Shown here: positions 1 to 12,770 of the stretch, in pieces
How the letters are laid out: every line of letters begins with the position of its first letter
How positions within the stretch are numbered: position 1 is the first letter of the stretch
Source of the DNA: Dermanyssus gallinae
Taxonomy: Eukaryota > Arthropoda > Arachnida > Mesostigmata > Dermanyssidae
DNA length: 64,000 nucleotides
Assembly: GCA_003439945.1 (NCBI GenBank)
Contig: QVRM01001482.1
Coordinates: forward strand, 88,198-152,197
Direction: 5' to 3'
The notes under the pieces: generated by a model
Database searches by the model: none
Told to the model about the DNA's origin: nothing
What the model saw: the letters and a program-made list of their open reading frames with translations, nothing else
Position numbers and translations under genes: made by a program

Positions 1-633
1 ATCGGACAAATCATTCTCTCTTTCTCGTTTTCTGTTTCACTCCCTCTTTCTTGCTGCCCCTTCCCCTTCTCTTTCTCTTTCTCTCTCTCGCCGAGATAAC
101 CGCCTATTTTCTTCTCTTGATCAAACACTTTTTCTATCACGCCTTCTCTCGGGCAGGCGCCAGTCTCGTCACTCTGCTGGAAGAAGAATCTGTCGCTGTG
201 CGACGCACTGCTGTTGCCGGGCGCCGGCGTCCGTCGTCTTGTCTTGATCGTAACGAACGGAACGAGAAGAGACAATTTGTTCCCTTTAGGGCCACCTCAC
301 TTACGTCGAGGCGCACGCTCGCAACCCCACTCCGCTGATCAACAGACTTCGAACAGCATACGCTGTCGGTACGGGGCTCGGGTCGGTAATGGCAAATATC
401 TACTAGTCGGGCACCTTGCTGCCCTGGCCTCAGCTCGCCACAGACGGACAACGTACACTTAAGATCGACGAATCTCCTCAGGAGAATTAGCGTTGACTCT
501 AGCATAAGCCTGCGCGCTGTACATTTAAGTACTAACCTGTTATTGTAACTCTAATTGCTATAGATTAATCGAAATGTGCACAGAATAATTGGGACCGACT
601 CTTATTGGAACAAACTTTAACTACGCACACAGA

Positions 634-636
<3 letters not shown>
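1..636. other. GC-rich non-coding start of window
   Basis: A CT-rich stretch (about 1-110) is followed by moderately GC-rich DNA. Open frames exist on both strands over 50-505, but they overlap each other, lack any recognisable domain and have arginine/serine-rich low-complexity translations, so I do not call a gene. It could be a 5' flank or an untranslated exon, but nothing in the sequence proves that. Confidence 0.5.
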
Positions 637-684
<48 letters not shown>

Positions 685-706
685 TATATATATATATATA
701 TATATA
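637..706. repeat. (AT)n microsatellite
   Basis: About 70 bases of alternating A and T, with one interruption (a C near 683). One of many long AT dinucleotide arrays in the window. Confidence 0.97.
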
Positions 707-2099
707 CAAAATACAACATTTTGCCAAAACTAGTGCTTTATTCCAGATATATGGCTTGAATAGGCCAATCTGGAATAAAACACCAATGCAAAATTCTCGA
801 ATGCTTTTTCAATGAGTCACAGGGTCACCTTCCATAGAGAGTCTCAATGACAGACGAAATTTGCGTAGCTTTACGTACGCCACGATATGTGCGTAGTATT
901 GGAGTGTATGGATCAGATTATAATATTCGTTCTTTTTCCCGCAATTTCAAAGTTTTTTCGTCTTATATTTTTTAATATTTAGAGCTTATGGAAATTACAC
1001 TTCAGCGAGAATACTTGCAAAACTTATCGTCTACCTCATCGGACTCGACGTTTGTTTGCGTCATATGAAGGACAATGCGTTCATTTTTGGCCAACGCGTT
1101 AGGTAGTAATACTCGCGGAATTATTTAGTTACTGAGGTTACAGACAAACCGATTCGATTCATAAGAAAACATCTCATACTGTACATAACCTTGGCCAATG
1201 GTCAGAAAGCAAATCATTTTGAGTTGTCATTTTAAATAATGCAAGTAGTAGCACGTACTTCATAAATATTGGGCAAGAGCAAAAAAATAACCTCACGGCC
1301 GGAATACGTTAAAAGCAGGTGGCTGTTCATTTCACTTCACTAATAACAAAATCAACTAAGCCACAAGTCCTGATCTGTCCTATTGCTCGGAACTGTGCAC
1401 GTAAAAGGTTAAGTTAAAAAAGCAGTTACTCACGTATGGTGCTTAAAAACTTGTTTATACAGGTGTCCACGGTATGTTCATGTTGCTGCCGTGCTGCTAC
1501 AATAAAAAAAATACACGGTTTATCATATCTGTTAAAAAAAAGGCGTTAACTATGTATACAACGGTTATAAATATATATTTTTTCTTTTTGTTTGTTTTCT
1601 ACAGCACTAAATTACAGATTTGGTGCTGTAGAAAACACACCACAGTTGAGTGTTGTGTTCATTTCGAACAGCGACTAAAGTGCAGTGACGATATTCTATC
1701 GAAGACTGCGGCCACTCGTGCAGGTGTGTGCATGCTTAAATGCGCGTGTTTGATCAAATCTATATATGGCAGGCTACATCGTCGCTTGGGGGAGAGGCAG
1801 CGAAGCCCAACCCTATGAGAATCAACGATGACTGTCTCAGGCTTCACGCGCAGTGGTAGCGTCAGAAACGTACCGTCCAGTTCACTATCGGAGTGCAATT
1901 TTGAGGAGAGCTCTAGAGGAAAAATATGTCCAGCTCAGTCCCTTAGCCATTCATATATAGGCTGCACCGCCTTTGAGATGAAACCGGAAATGTTAGCGGA
2001 GATGAGGCTAACGAAGGAGAACGCTAAGGCATAGTGCGATACGGCTCAAGCGATGCATGATCGCTGGCAAAGCATGAAGAGTTGACGGGAGAAGGAAAA
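707..2099. other. AT-rich non-coding DNA with one inverted repeat
   Basis: No coding region is supported. The stretch has many stop codons in all frames and poly(A) and poly(T) runs. It contains an exact 14-bp inverted repeat at 1594-1607 and 1623-1636. From about 1820 the + strand translation becomes rich in charged residues and may be the 5' part of the decayed LINE that follows, but this is uncertain. Confidence 0.5.
1594..1636. repeat. Exact inverted repeat, 14-bp arms, 15-base spacer
   Basis: The left arm GTTTTCTACAGCAC (1594-1607) is the exact reverse complement of 1623-1636. The arms are unique-looking sequence, not a simple repeat. No transposon ends or target duplication are visible, so this is a stem-loop-forming local inverted duplication of unknown role. 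Confidence 0.9.
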
Positions 2100-5000
2100 A
2101 GACAGAGAGAGAGAGAGAGAGATACTAGCCGCTGTTGAGGAAACAACGTCATCGGGACCGGCAGATGTCGAAGAGACAAAAAATGGATTCGCGGAAAAGT
2201 GGATGAGGAGGAGAGGCGCGCTGTTCAAGCAAAGGCCGTGGTGTTGCACCTAAGTCACATGGCGAAGAGGAAGAACGCGAGGGCGAGCAGCGACAGCAGA
2301 CGACAGCAACAACGACAGCCGCTGCATGCAACAGCAAAAGGAGCAGGAATCTCGACTAAATGTAGCCAATCGACCAGGAGATGCGGTAGTTATTCAAGCA
2401 GTGGGAAAACGTGCTGTAACCACTGGAGTTTAAACAAAGGCAGAACAGAAGACTAGATTTCTCGAGTGGCTGCTAATACAGAGGTGGTATGGTAATTCGA
2501 TACAGGGTCGAGGCGTGAAAAATATTGTAATAGCAACTATGCAAGATATTGACATGTGCGATAACGTCAAGCGCCGGAACTATGTTTTATGGGGGATTAG
2601 TGGATATCTTTCAGCTTCGGAATATGGAGGCTGGTGTGAATAAGGTCGGCGTACAGGCAGGTACAGGATTTGATCGAATTTTGCACAGAACGAAACCTAG
2701 GGCTAACAGTATGTTCGCCTTAATGGTCGAGAATGTTTAAGAAGAGTGGGACTATCCGGGTACGCGCAGGGCAGTCAACAGGAAGATGATGCAGCTATTC
2801 AGGGCAGCGAACTTCGAGCACCTGTCTCTGGAATACATTCAGGGCCATGGCCTCCGATGGTTTGCACTAGGAAGAGATGGAGGTACCGTACTAGCAGCTC
2901 GCACAATTGGCAGGAAGGCGTGGGATTGGCACGGTATTAGGCCGACTATGATTAAAGCAGATGAGAATCAAGTGAAGAACTGGAGAGGGGCATAGGCATG
3001 AAGATCCAATTCCAAATGAGAATTTTTCAGGCAGGAGGGGCAGGCACTTAAACAAGGGAAATCGTTGGCTGGCAGATATTGGCAAACAGGATGGAACAAC
3101 ACACGCAACAGATACAGGGGCAGGAGAAACGACAGGGGGGAACAGATACAGGGAAAAGTGGGACCACAACAGGAGACATTTTATGGGAGGGGCAAACAGA
3201 TAGAAGCAGTAAAGCTCGAAAATGCATTGAAGGTTATCAAGCGGTTCGCTATCAGCGACATAGAGAGCCGGAAGTAGAGGTAGACCGGATGCAAAAGACA
3301 AACCGGGGTAAAAGGAAGACAGTCACGTGAGAGTAATGTGTCTTTCAGACGAATTGCCGTGGTAAATGTGAGATGGGGAGGCGGAAAGTTAAATTTAAGA
3401 GAGTTATGTGGAATTACACAAATGCTATAAATAAACGCCTGAGAAAATATGAGAAGTTGTGAAGTATATAGAGCGCCGAGCAACACGCGTGGACTATGCA
3501 CTAATGTAGGAAAAATCCCACAATTGAATAGAGGAAGGACAATATTGGAAGTCATCATAATTGGGTAGAAGTGAGCAAGATAGACACGAAACCGGGGCAA
3601 GCATTTATACAAAATAAATCTCTGGATGAGCTCAACTTGACACACAAATATAGTACACTAAACAGTCTTTGGTGACAAGTAGGGAAAACCAAGTAGACTA
3701 GATGCATATTTGAAAACCATAAACGCATATGAAAAGTGCTGTAAAATAGGGAAAGTAGTTTAGAAACAGTTTTGGGACTATGCATTGCAGAAGAAAACAT
3801 AGATGGCAAACACGGAGCAAAAAAGAACATACACTAGTGGTTTAGAAAGAAGAAATGGGCACCGCGTTACAAGCATTATTTACGAGTACGTGTGTTATGT
3901 AACGGAGCAGTTAAATATTGTATTTAGAAGGGGTAGGCTCCTGGAGGGTTGGCTAAAAAAAAAAGAGTTTCGCTCCTTCCCAATGAGGGATTAAATGATG
4001 ACATTTTACAAAATAGTTGACCAATCACAATTACGCTTATAACGTATTGGATATTTATGCAGGTTTATGTGCAATGATATGTAGATTTTAATTATCTAAG
4101 TCAGTGGAGTACATAGTGTTCTGAAGACAAATCGGCGAATGAAGGAAAAAGGCTAGAAGATCATATTTTTCTTAAGTCGGGTTATGGAAGTATCGAGATT
4201 ACGGGAACAAGGGTGTGCCTAAATTCTTTTAAATCTAAACAAGCGTACGATACGGTGGAAAATATTAAAGCTGTATCCATTTTTGTTGGAGAAAGGTTAA
4301 AGTGGAGTTATTGGCAGATACTCACAGAGATAATACGACACGAGTAATTCTAGCAGGATGACAATCTATAAAGTTCATGATTGCTAAAGGTGTCAAACAG
4401 GGCTGGTTTCTGTCAGTTGTGAATTTTGAATGTATATAGAAAGGATAACGCGAAATGTTATTAGCATTGGGTTAAGATGTCAGACGATATACTAGTGTTA
4501 GGGCGGGAAGTGCGAAGTACAGGAAATTTTGAGTGCATGTGGGGAAGCATCGGGGCAACTGGATGGTGCAACATGATGCATAATAAGAAAACGCATTTTT
4601 ATGACAGTGACTACAAAGGATGATTACTTAGAGAAAGAAGGGATATTTCAAAAAATAGTCTGAGAAAGGAATACACTCAGTGAGGGGTATTCAGTGAGTA
4701 TCTCTTGAAGTTAAATAAACTTAAAGCAACAAGAATATACCGAAGGCTACACACGTACTAGCATTGACATTTGCGTATTCCATTCTGGTTTACGGCGCAG
4801 GGTTTTGTGGGAGTTTAGAAGGAGTGCAAATTCTCAGATAAAAAATTAATCAAACAGATTCAGGTAGTGAAGACGGCAATAGAGATAAAAAAAACGAGGA
4901 TCATAGGGTAGACATCATAGCTGGGGAAATTGTATGCATTAGTCGGCAATGGACAAGAGAAAAGGTATCTGAGGAAATGATGAAATCGAGAGCAAAGGGG

Positions 5001-5445
5001 CGTATACGGCCAAACGTAAAGTGGCAATGGGGGCAGATGAAATTTAACAGATATAAATGGAAAAGGAAAACGAGGAATAAACGAGGTAGAATGGGTGTAC
5101 GATACTTCAAGAGGTCGTGGGCTACAAGCAAGCACCAGGGCAGGGATGATGGATACAAGGGTACAACGGGCTAAACATATGGAAGAGAAAGTATGGAATG
5201 TCAAGTTTGTGCATAGGAAGTGAGTCAATTAAGCGTACTGTAAAAGAGTGCACTAGCTTTGGGACCTAACATTATAAGGGATCAGGTCAATATTTAAAAG
5301 AAGGGATTGTCCTAGTGGAAGGCATTTACCAATTATGTATTAGAATATGACGCATTTATAGTCTGGATGTTTAGGTATCATATATATCGCTTTAGACCCG
5401 TCTGATGTAAAAGTGTGACATGCGTAAGCAAAAAATAAATCTCTC
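2100..5445 (+). mobile_element. Decayed LINE-type retrotransposon (RT remnant)
   Basis: All frames are broken by stops and frameshifts, but pieces of a non-LTR reverse transcriptase can be followed on the + strand. A KQAYDTV-like piece near 4237-4257 resembles the start of RT motif A. A V-K-Q-G piece near 4390-4402 resembles motif B, and an S-D-D-I-L-V-L piece at 4480-4500 sits where the catalytic (F/Y)ADD should be, with the A altered. A TFAYSILVYGAG piece near 4765-4800 resembles the segment after RT. Charged, glutamine-rich sequence at 2100-2460 could be ORF1. The copy appears to end at an AAAAAATAAATCTCTC tail next to an (AT)n tract near 5445. The boundaries are approximate. The copy is old and certainly not functional. 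Confidence 0.55.
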
Positions 5446-6716
5446 TCTCTATATATATATATATAGTATTCAAACATGCAAACGCATATACTGTGATTGC
5501 TCAGAACCAAGTAAGCGTATCACCAGCGTGTCCGCGTTTTGTTGTGCTGGCGAGTAGCGGCGCTGCAGCATTTCCCCGATAAGTCCCGAGAGGGCGACAT
5601 GATTATAAAATACAACGCGAAGAAGGAAAACGTGTCGATGGCGATTTGTCGTGTCTTTTGGGTACAGGGATGCAGAAATGGTTGACTTCGCGCTGCATGC
5701 TCAGATAAGCAGACAAAGAGAATAAAAATAGAAGGGGCAAGAGACGGCGAATTGGTGCTAAGAGAGCGCGCTTCATGATTGATGATGCATCGGACGTTTC
5801 TTAAAAAACAGTTGCAAGTACAGTGGGCACTGCTAACTCAAACCGACCGAGCAAACCAGAGGCTGAGACACACAGACCTCAGTAGCAAAGCAGTTCCCGG
5901 TATGATTCAGCCGGATGAAATTTCCCCATTATATGGCTCTCAGAACTCCACTTTCTATAGCTTCCAAAACCTACAGAAAACTATAGAAAGCTATAAAAGC
6001 TAGAAGCTATCAGCGACTTAACATCATCATAGTCTCTGCTGTGGTCACCCCGCAGTTTCCAACAGATCGATAGGTAGGTACTGATATGTTGTGTACCACA
6101 GCGGTACGTAAATTGAGCATGTAGCCAATCACCTGGGCGGCAAAAAGTAGAAGGCATTCCTAGAAAGAAGGCCTTCTTAGAAGCGGATACAAACAACCAC
6201 CTAGATATTAAAAACAGTCGCCGTAAAGAAGAAAAATGATTTAATTAGTGACATCGGCAGGTTGGAAATGATCGAAAGCCCTATTGTGTCGGCATATCAA
6301 GTTGACTGCTATTGCAAGATATGCAGGGTCTCACAGAATTCGTCCAACAAATTTTGGGGTCGAGTACAACCCGGCTAAAAAATGTTTTTTTTTCCAATGG
6401 GGGTTTTAATAATTTCCAAGGGAAGGACATTTTTTCTTTTGGAATGAGAGTGTATTTACGAAAAGTGGTTGTATTAAGTTTTTATCCTGACATATCTTCA
6501 CTAAATCTGCAATTGCGAGAGCCCCAGTTACCCTACAGACAAACCAATCATACCTGCGTGCTTAGAGGAAAATTTTAAATTTCTTATATTTTGGCTTTCA
6601 CGCTCAATTATATATTTTAATTAAATATTTCTGCCCTCTTGTTCCATTGAAAAAAAAACATTTTGCCGAGTTGTACTTGATCCCAACGCTTGTCGGACGA
6701 ATTATTGGAGACCCTA

Positions 6717-6757
<41 letters not shown>

Positions 6758-7675
6758 CAATACCGTTGCATTTCAAGATGAGACGTAATTACAATACAGC
6801 CGTCATTATATAAAATTCTTGACACTTTAGCGGCCGTCCCACCGGGGAAAAAGGTGTTCAATGTAATTAATATTTATTATCGTTCTACGCTATGATGAAC
6901 AATTGATTGCTTTTCTTTAATAACTTAAATTAAACATTTTAATATTTTTTTTTCGATCGTCTTGCGGTTAGTATTTGATACATTTTTGGTAGAAGCTGCT
7001 CTTTATTTTTTTCCTCGCGTTTATTTAATCACTGCTTTCTTAGTACGGTACTAATTTTATGCAACACAAAATGTTACCTCAGCTGGGCGCAAAAACACAT
7101 CTACACCAGCATAAAGAGCGTTGCTTTATACGCGCATATATAAACGCAGGTACCCTACCCACCTACAGCTTAAACACAGTGTAACAGAAACAGTAACTTC
7201 ATCCTATTTCAATGTTACAACCCCACCTCGAAATCTAATATGTGCGTGTATATGCGTCGACATCTACGACATTTTACACTGGTTGTCATTAGCCGCATCG
7301 TTATCATGCACAGGCTGTTTGTTTCTCGTCGACGTCGTCATTTGCGGCTGACGGCGGTAGCGCAGGACCAAAAATGAGAGGTGTTTTTGAGGTGCAACGA
7401 TGGCGCCAGTTACTGGCACCCCATCTTTTAGCACTCGCCCGTGTCGCTCGCTCGCTCGCCCGGCCGCCCGCCTACCGAAGGCTGGGGAAGAGGGCTACAA
7501 AAAGTCCCCATTATTGGACCATCCTTTGTGACGTACGGTATATGCTTAGGACTACTCTGGCGAGAGTCTGGTTAGCTTGCTCACAACCTATCTAACCTAT
7601 CTAGCTTCCCTGGGCTCGCTTTTCCTTCGTTCTCATTTGTGTCGCCCCCCCCCCCCCTCTCCCCCCGCCTGCTCC
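5446..7675. other. Non-coding DNA between LINE remnant and GC-rich block
   Basis: This stretch holds short AT arrays (5450-5464 and 6715-6755), poly(A) and poly(T) runs, and the transition near 7330 to GC-rich sequence. Short open frames have no domain or splice context. I see no gene. Confidence 0.5.
6715..6755. repeat. (AT)n microsatellite
   Basis: About 40 bases of AT dinucleotide repeat with a single TG interruption near 6721. Confidence 0.95.
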
Positions 7676-7680
7676 TCCCT

Positions 7681-7731
7681 ATTCTACTGCCAGCCCCATT
7701 CTACTGCCAGCCCCATTCTACTGCCAGCCCC
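7681..7731. repeat. 17-bp tandem repeat, three exact copies
   Basis: The unit ATTCTACTGCCAGCCCC occurs three times without mismatch (7681-7697, 7698-7714, 7715-7731), followed by a partial start of a fourth. It lies in C-rich non-coding DNA. Exact copies suggest a recent, probably length-variable minisatellite. Confidence 0.97.
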
Positions 7732-8677
7732 ATTTTTGCCAACACCTGCTGTAGGCGTCGGTCGACCTGCGCCGTAAGAAGGCCGCCCTTCGGATGGCAG
7801 CAGTAGGGTTGTCGGCCTTAGTTACGGGCGCCGTCTGCAGAACGAAATACGGCGGCCAGGACACCACCGTGTCAGAACTGCTTCACCGACATGTTCATCA
7901 GTGAGCCGAGCCCACCCCCAGTCGGTTAGGCGTTGTTAGACGCCGTCCTCCCCCCCCCCGTCTATCTTCGCTGCCTCTTCTCGACGTCGTCGTTGTCGTA
8001 AAACAACGACCCGACCGTGACAGGCGCGCGTTGGACATGGCCAACGGACCGTCGAAGAAGAAGCCGACGACGACGACACTGCCATCTGCCATACGATACC
8101 TGCGTCCTTCGTTGGCCACAACAGCTTCACCGAGCGACCGCTCGGTCCGCAATTGCTGGCGTTCCCTCGGTGTGGCCCGTCGTTACGTTGTTGCTGATAT
8201 TACGCCTTCTCTCTATTCCCAGCTCTTCCTGTTCATTTATCTCTCTCTCTCTCTCGCTTTTCCATCTCCTATCTAGCTATCTTCGCATGCGATCGTATAC
8301 TCTACCTGAACCCTCATCTCCTGCCGCGTAGCTTCAACGGCAACTGAAGGCAAAACCTACCGTCGACCGCTACAGAGAAAACACCGCGGCATAAGAGTTA
8401 CCCTTCTTTTGGCGTCGCTAGTGTTGATGCTGTTGCTGTTGTCGTTATTGTTGTTAATGATAGTGTTGTTGTTGTTATTGTTGTTGTCGTTGTTGTTTCT
8501 GTTGTTGCTGATCCTTTGTTGCAGCAGCAGCAGCTGTTGTTGTTTTTGCTGTCACCGCCCGACGACGTCTTCTATGACGAGATCACGGCAAGGGCACGAC
8601 AACTACAACGGTATCTCTAGGCAGAAGAAGCATCTGCGCCAAAAACAAACTGCAAAAAGTAAACACCAGAAGTGATT

Positions 8678-8680
<3 letters not shown>
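7732..8680. other. GC-rich non-coding DNA with TTG-type repeats
   Basis: This contains C runs (for example 7951-7959), a CT array near 8240-8256 and an imperfect TTG/TTA triplet tract at about 8420-8560. The triplet tract produces leucine-rich open frames with no real protein character. No gene is supported. Confidence 0.55.
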
Positions 8681-8726
<46 letters not shown>

Positions 8727-8741
8727 GTGTGTGTGTGTGTT
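8681..8741. repeat. Compound (AT)n-(GT)n microsatellite
   Basis: About 42 bases of AT repeat (8681-8722) pass directly into about 17 bases of GT repeat (8725-8741). The compound structure is typical of microsatellites that grew from one another. Confidence 0.97.
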
Positions 8742-9245
8742 GACCGTTAACATAGACAGGCACATCCTTGTGCGTACAGTTCTCTTGAAGGATATACTCG
8801 TTGGCTGATCTACCTGAATAACAGTTGAAAATAATCTAGAGTGTTAAAACCAGCCATGCATAAGCGCAATAGGGAGTCATCTTTGCACGGTCCACCATTA
8901 CCACTACCGCCATCGTCACCTGCCATAGCAAATATTAGATTTGTCCACCACGTTCCAGATTACCAAATGTATTATTACATTTTCGCTACACATAGACATG
9001 ATAGAACTTGAAAACCCCTTCATATAATTGCCATTACTACTTATAACAACTACTCATAACAGAGCTACGTTACAAAGGTACAGACACGAAACAAAAGCAC
9101 AAAAAAAGTTTAGTGAAAATCGCTACGTAACGTAGACAGGGCATTGCCGGGCACTGCTAAAAAGAATGGACGAGCGATATTTGTTACTGGCAATGCCCAA
9201 AACTGATGTAGCTGAGAATTGCGTTCGATGATGAACCTCTATCGT

Positions 9246-9282
<37 letters not shown>

Positions 9283-12200
9283 CATTGAAGTAGTGAAAAC
9301 GCAGCGAGTGTTCGTTCGCACCGCCTATAAAAGATGAAGCAGACGGCCAAGATAAGGCTGGTTTCAGTCGGGAACATCGAGTATGATAGAGAGGTCTAAC
9401 CCAGAGGAAAGTTGGTCCTTATTTTCAACTTTCCTCTGCACCTCTTGCCCGTTTTTCCTCCCTCGTTCATTTTGCCCCCTAGTACTCTTCTGTTTATGCC
9501 GCCGCTTCGGAAAACGTTCGGGTGGCCGGATGGTAGAAGCTGAGAAGACGACGACGGCGACGACGCAGGCGCCGGGTGGACAGGCAGTGAAGAGCAGCCA
9601 CCTAAGAAGACGTTCTGGTATTCTGCGTGTGACTATGAAAGGAAGTCAGGAGGTATCAGGCTCCTTTTGCTGCCGCTACGACAAGTCGATAGTCGCGAAA
9701 AAGCGCGAGAGATAAAAAGCAAGAAAAAGAAAAAGTAAGCGAGAGAGAGAGAGAGACAAAACAAAGACCAACAGAGACAGGCGAACCCAAGGAAATCATT
9801 CTGCTCCAAATCAACCATAAGTGAAGAGAGGCGAGAAGACGAATAGAGCAAGCAGCATTTCGGTATTTTTGCTCTTGTTCGCTGTACACCCACCACTGCA
9901 CATCACACAACGTGTAATTTGAAGGGTGGCGGGACACTTTTTTGAGATCTCTCCCGCCACCTCTCTCGAGGCGTGCTGCCCATATAGAAACGCCCGTAGG
10001 AACGCGGCAAGCGTACGATTGGATAAGACGCAGGGCTTACTGTTCTAGCAGTTCAGTTCGATGCCGCCGGGCGTCTTGTTTTGTAGCGTACGCGGTCCGC
10101 CACGGCCGCCTGGAGGCCTTTCTCCATATCGATCCGACCTCCGCACTAACCTCTTCAGTGGACCAGTAGTGATCTTCTACCTCACCCGCTGCAAGCGTCA
10201 TCCCTTTCTCAAATGGATAAAATCGCCTTGCCTGATTAGGGGTCTCTCGCGTCGAGCGGCGTCAGTTGCCACCCCACTGAAGACCTTCGAAGGGCCAGTC
10301 AGTCGACCTAGCTGTCAGGCTGCTTGGTCTCCGTCCGTTTTTTTCTTATTTCTCTTCCCGGCTATATGGCCCTGCTTATTTCCTTCTCTTTCTATTTTTT
10401 TCTCTGCTGCATCTCCTCGTTGACTTCATACCTCACATTCTGCCTGTCTGCTATCTAACCAAGTCACCGAAGCCATTTTTCACGATAGTCAACCTCTCTG
10501 ATCCCCCCCGCCCCCCTGCTCTGCCCTGCCCGTCCAACATTGTCCAACCAGCCCGCCCTTCTCAACTGACTCGAAGGAGAGAAACGGAGCTCACCCATCG
10601 CTTAGTCTTAAAAGAAGAAAGAAAAAGTTGAAGGAAACGCATTCGCTTCACCCTCCATCCCCATATTTCCGTCTACAATTCCGCTATTGCCTCCGCTTCG
10701 TAGTCGTCGTTGTCGTGGCTGCTGCTGCTGCCGTCGCCGCCACATCATCAGCAACTACCGTCACCAAAACCCAACGGCCATTTCTGTACGCGCATATATG
10801 TGTAAGGCAAGTTGAAGGAGAGAGGGTGGGTAGGAAGTGAGAGAGAGAGAGCTCTTGGAGAATGGAGGTGGATGGGAGTTGGGGCAAATATGAACGTCTT
10901 TTTCTTCCTGTACAGTGACTGTTCCGGGTCCGGGAGGCGGGGGGGGGGGGGGCGCAGTCCTCTTTAAACCCTCTGTCGCTCTCTAAAGCATCGTACTCCT
11001 CGTCATCGTCGTCGTCGACGCCGGGGACGTATGCGACTCGTATGAGCCTCGCCTATGCCGTTTCGGCTTTCTCCCACATGCTGCTGCTGCTACTTGCTGG
11101 AAATAGCCGCAGCCTGTCCCCACGTGGCTGTAGCAGAGCCAGCAGCCGCTGGGCCGTCAGTGGCCCGAGAACCACCGCCACCACCACCACTGCCGTCTTC
11201 TGTAGGAAGCCAAGACACCAACCACTACAAACGCTGCTCCCACTGGCATCATCATCAATAGCAGCAGCAGTAGCAGCACCACCACCACGATGAGGGCCAC
11301 TGAGAGACGCTTCAGTCGGGGCACGGACAGCACAGGCAGGGCGCGCGGCAACAGCAGTAACAACGAACGACGAAATATATACGGATTGAGACCGGGCCAT
11401 TTTGTCTTTTCCCACCTCTCTCTCTCTCTCTCTCTTTTTGGGTTTCTTGCTTTGTGTCTTTGTGCTGTTGTTACGCATTGCCGTTGTTCAGCAGGCGATG
11501 TTATTCCTTGCCTTGCTTAAAGAATGCGTTGCAGCGGCGAACGACGGACTTACCGCGTGATGGCCCCAACAGCCCCAACGGCACCAGCAGCAGCGGCAGC
11601 AGGCGGCTGCCGGACTCAAATCACAACGCTTGATGGTGGGATTTGGAAAACTGGGGGCACATGAGTGAGCCAGCGACCCAGCTACAGCGAGCCAGCGAAT
11701 AGCATGCGAGTGAGTGAGGCTTGCCTCGGTCTGGCTCTGTGTTTGCCGTTATTATCCTCCTCATATCTTCTCTCATTCTGTAGCCGGATAAGTTGCGCCG
11801 AGGTTTGTTCGTACACTCCACAATCTATATTCCACCAATCTCCACTGTGCGCACGCTCTCCTCCTCTTCCTCCACCGCTCCGCTCCGCGCTGGCCCTTTT
11901 CGTATAGCCGACTTAGTCCTGGCACTAGTTCTCTGCGCTCAATTCGCAGTATAGTCGCCCAACCCCGTCCAGAATCGTTTCGGGCATGCTGCCTATTTAC
12001 ACACTATGTAGCGTCGATGAGACATTTCGAACATGAGCACAATTCTAAGCGTGAAAACATTTTCTCTAGATAGACTGCTGAACAAAACTTTCTATCCAAG
12101 ACGACATATATAGCGTATTCTACAATTTCGAAAACAAAAATAATAATAATAGGCGCCATGGAGTGAGGTAATTCTTCAAAAGAATTGCGATAATACATTC

Positions 12201-12690
12201 AGACCTCACAACTGTAACATAGTTTAACATGCAATAATAAAAATACATTGTCATCGTAATGCATTTGTGATACAATTTACATTTTATACCTACGTAAAGA
12301 TAGATATGTGCTGCAGCTAAAGCGTGACAGAACAAAACGCATCATGATCTCAGAGTGCATCATGTAACGTCTGCGTATCGAACGTTGCGCATAAGCGGCG
12401 TTACCGGCGTGACGAGGAGTCCAAAGATTTCAGATAGGATTGGTCAGCTCAGATCGCTTGACTGCTTAGGAACTGCTCAATCTCTGCTGCGTAGTTGGCG
12501 ATCGTTAGCTACACATTCTAAGACCGACCGCGGTCTGGGAACAAGTCTGCCTTAACAATTGACGACTTGGCTTGACTTTGGTCATCCCCACTGCTGGCTC
12601 ACAACTCATCTGCGAGCAATTTATGAGTTTCGTGTGTTTCGCGCATATTCATCTATCATATCTATCATCACATATTCATATATATAAATA
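8742..12690. other. Long non-coding stretch with short repeats
   Basis: AT array at 9249-9278, exact 13-bp inverted repeat at 9402-9438, GA array near 9740-9757, G run near 10940-10952, triplet-rich DNA at 10690-11300 and a CT array at 11416-11435. The open frames here read as low-complexity poly-Ser, poly-Ala or poly-Thr on both strands. I see no gene, RNA gene or clear mobile element. Confidence 0.5.
9402..9438. repeat. Exact inverted repeat, 13-bp arms, 11-base spacer
   Basis: The left arm CAGAGGAAAGTTG (9402-9414) is matched exactly by its reverse complement at 9426-9438. It can form a hairpin. It looks like a short local inverted duplication, since no T-run follows to make it a terminator-like signal and the context is animal DNA. 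Confidence 0.9.
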
Positions 12691-12770
12691 TTCATATATA
12701 TTCATATATATTCATATATATTCATATATATTCATATATATTCATATATATTCATATATATTCATATATA
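12691..12770. repeat. 10-bp tandem repeat, eight copies
   Basis: Eight exact head-to-tail copies of TTCATATATA. The repeat creates an apparent Tyr/Ile-rich open reading frame that should be ignored. The 10-bp period is near one DNA helical turn. Confidence 0.97.
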
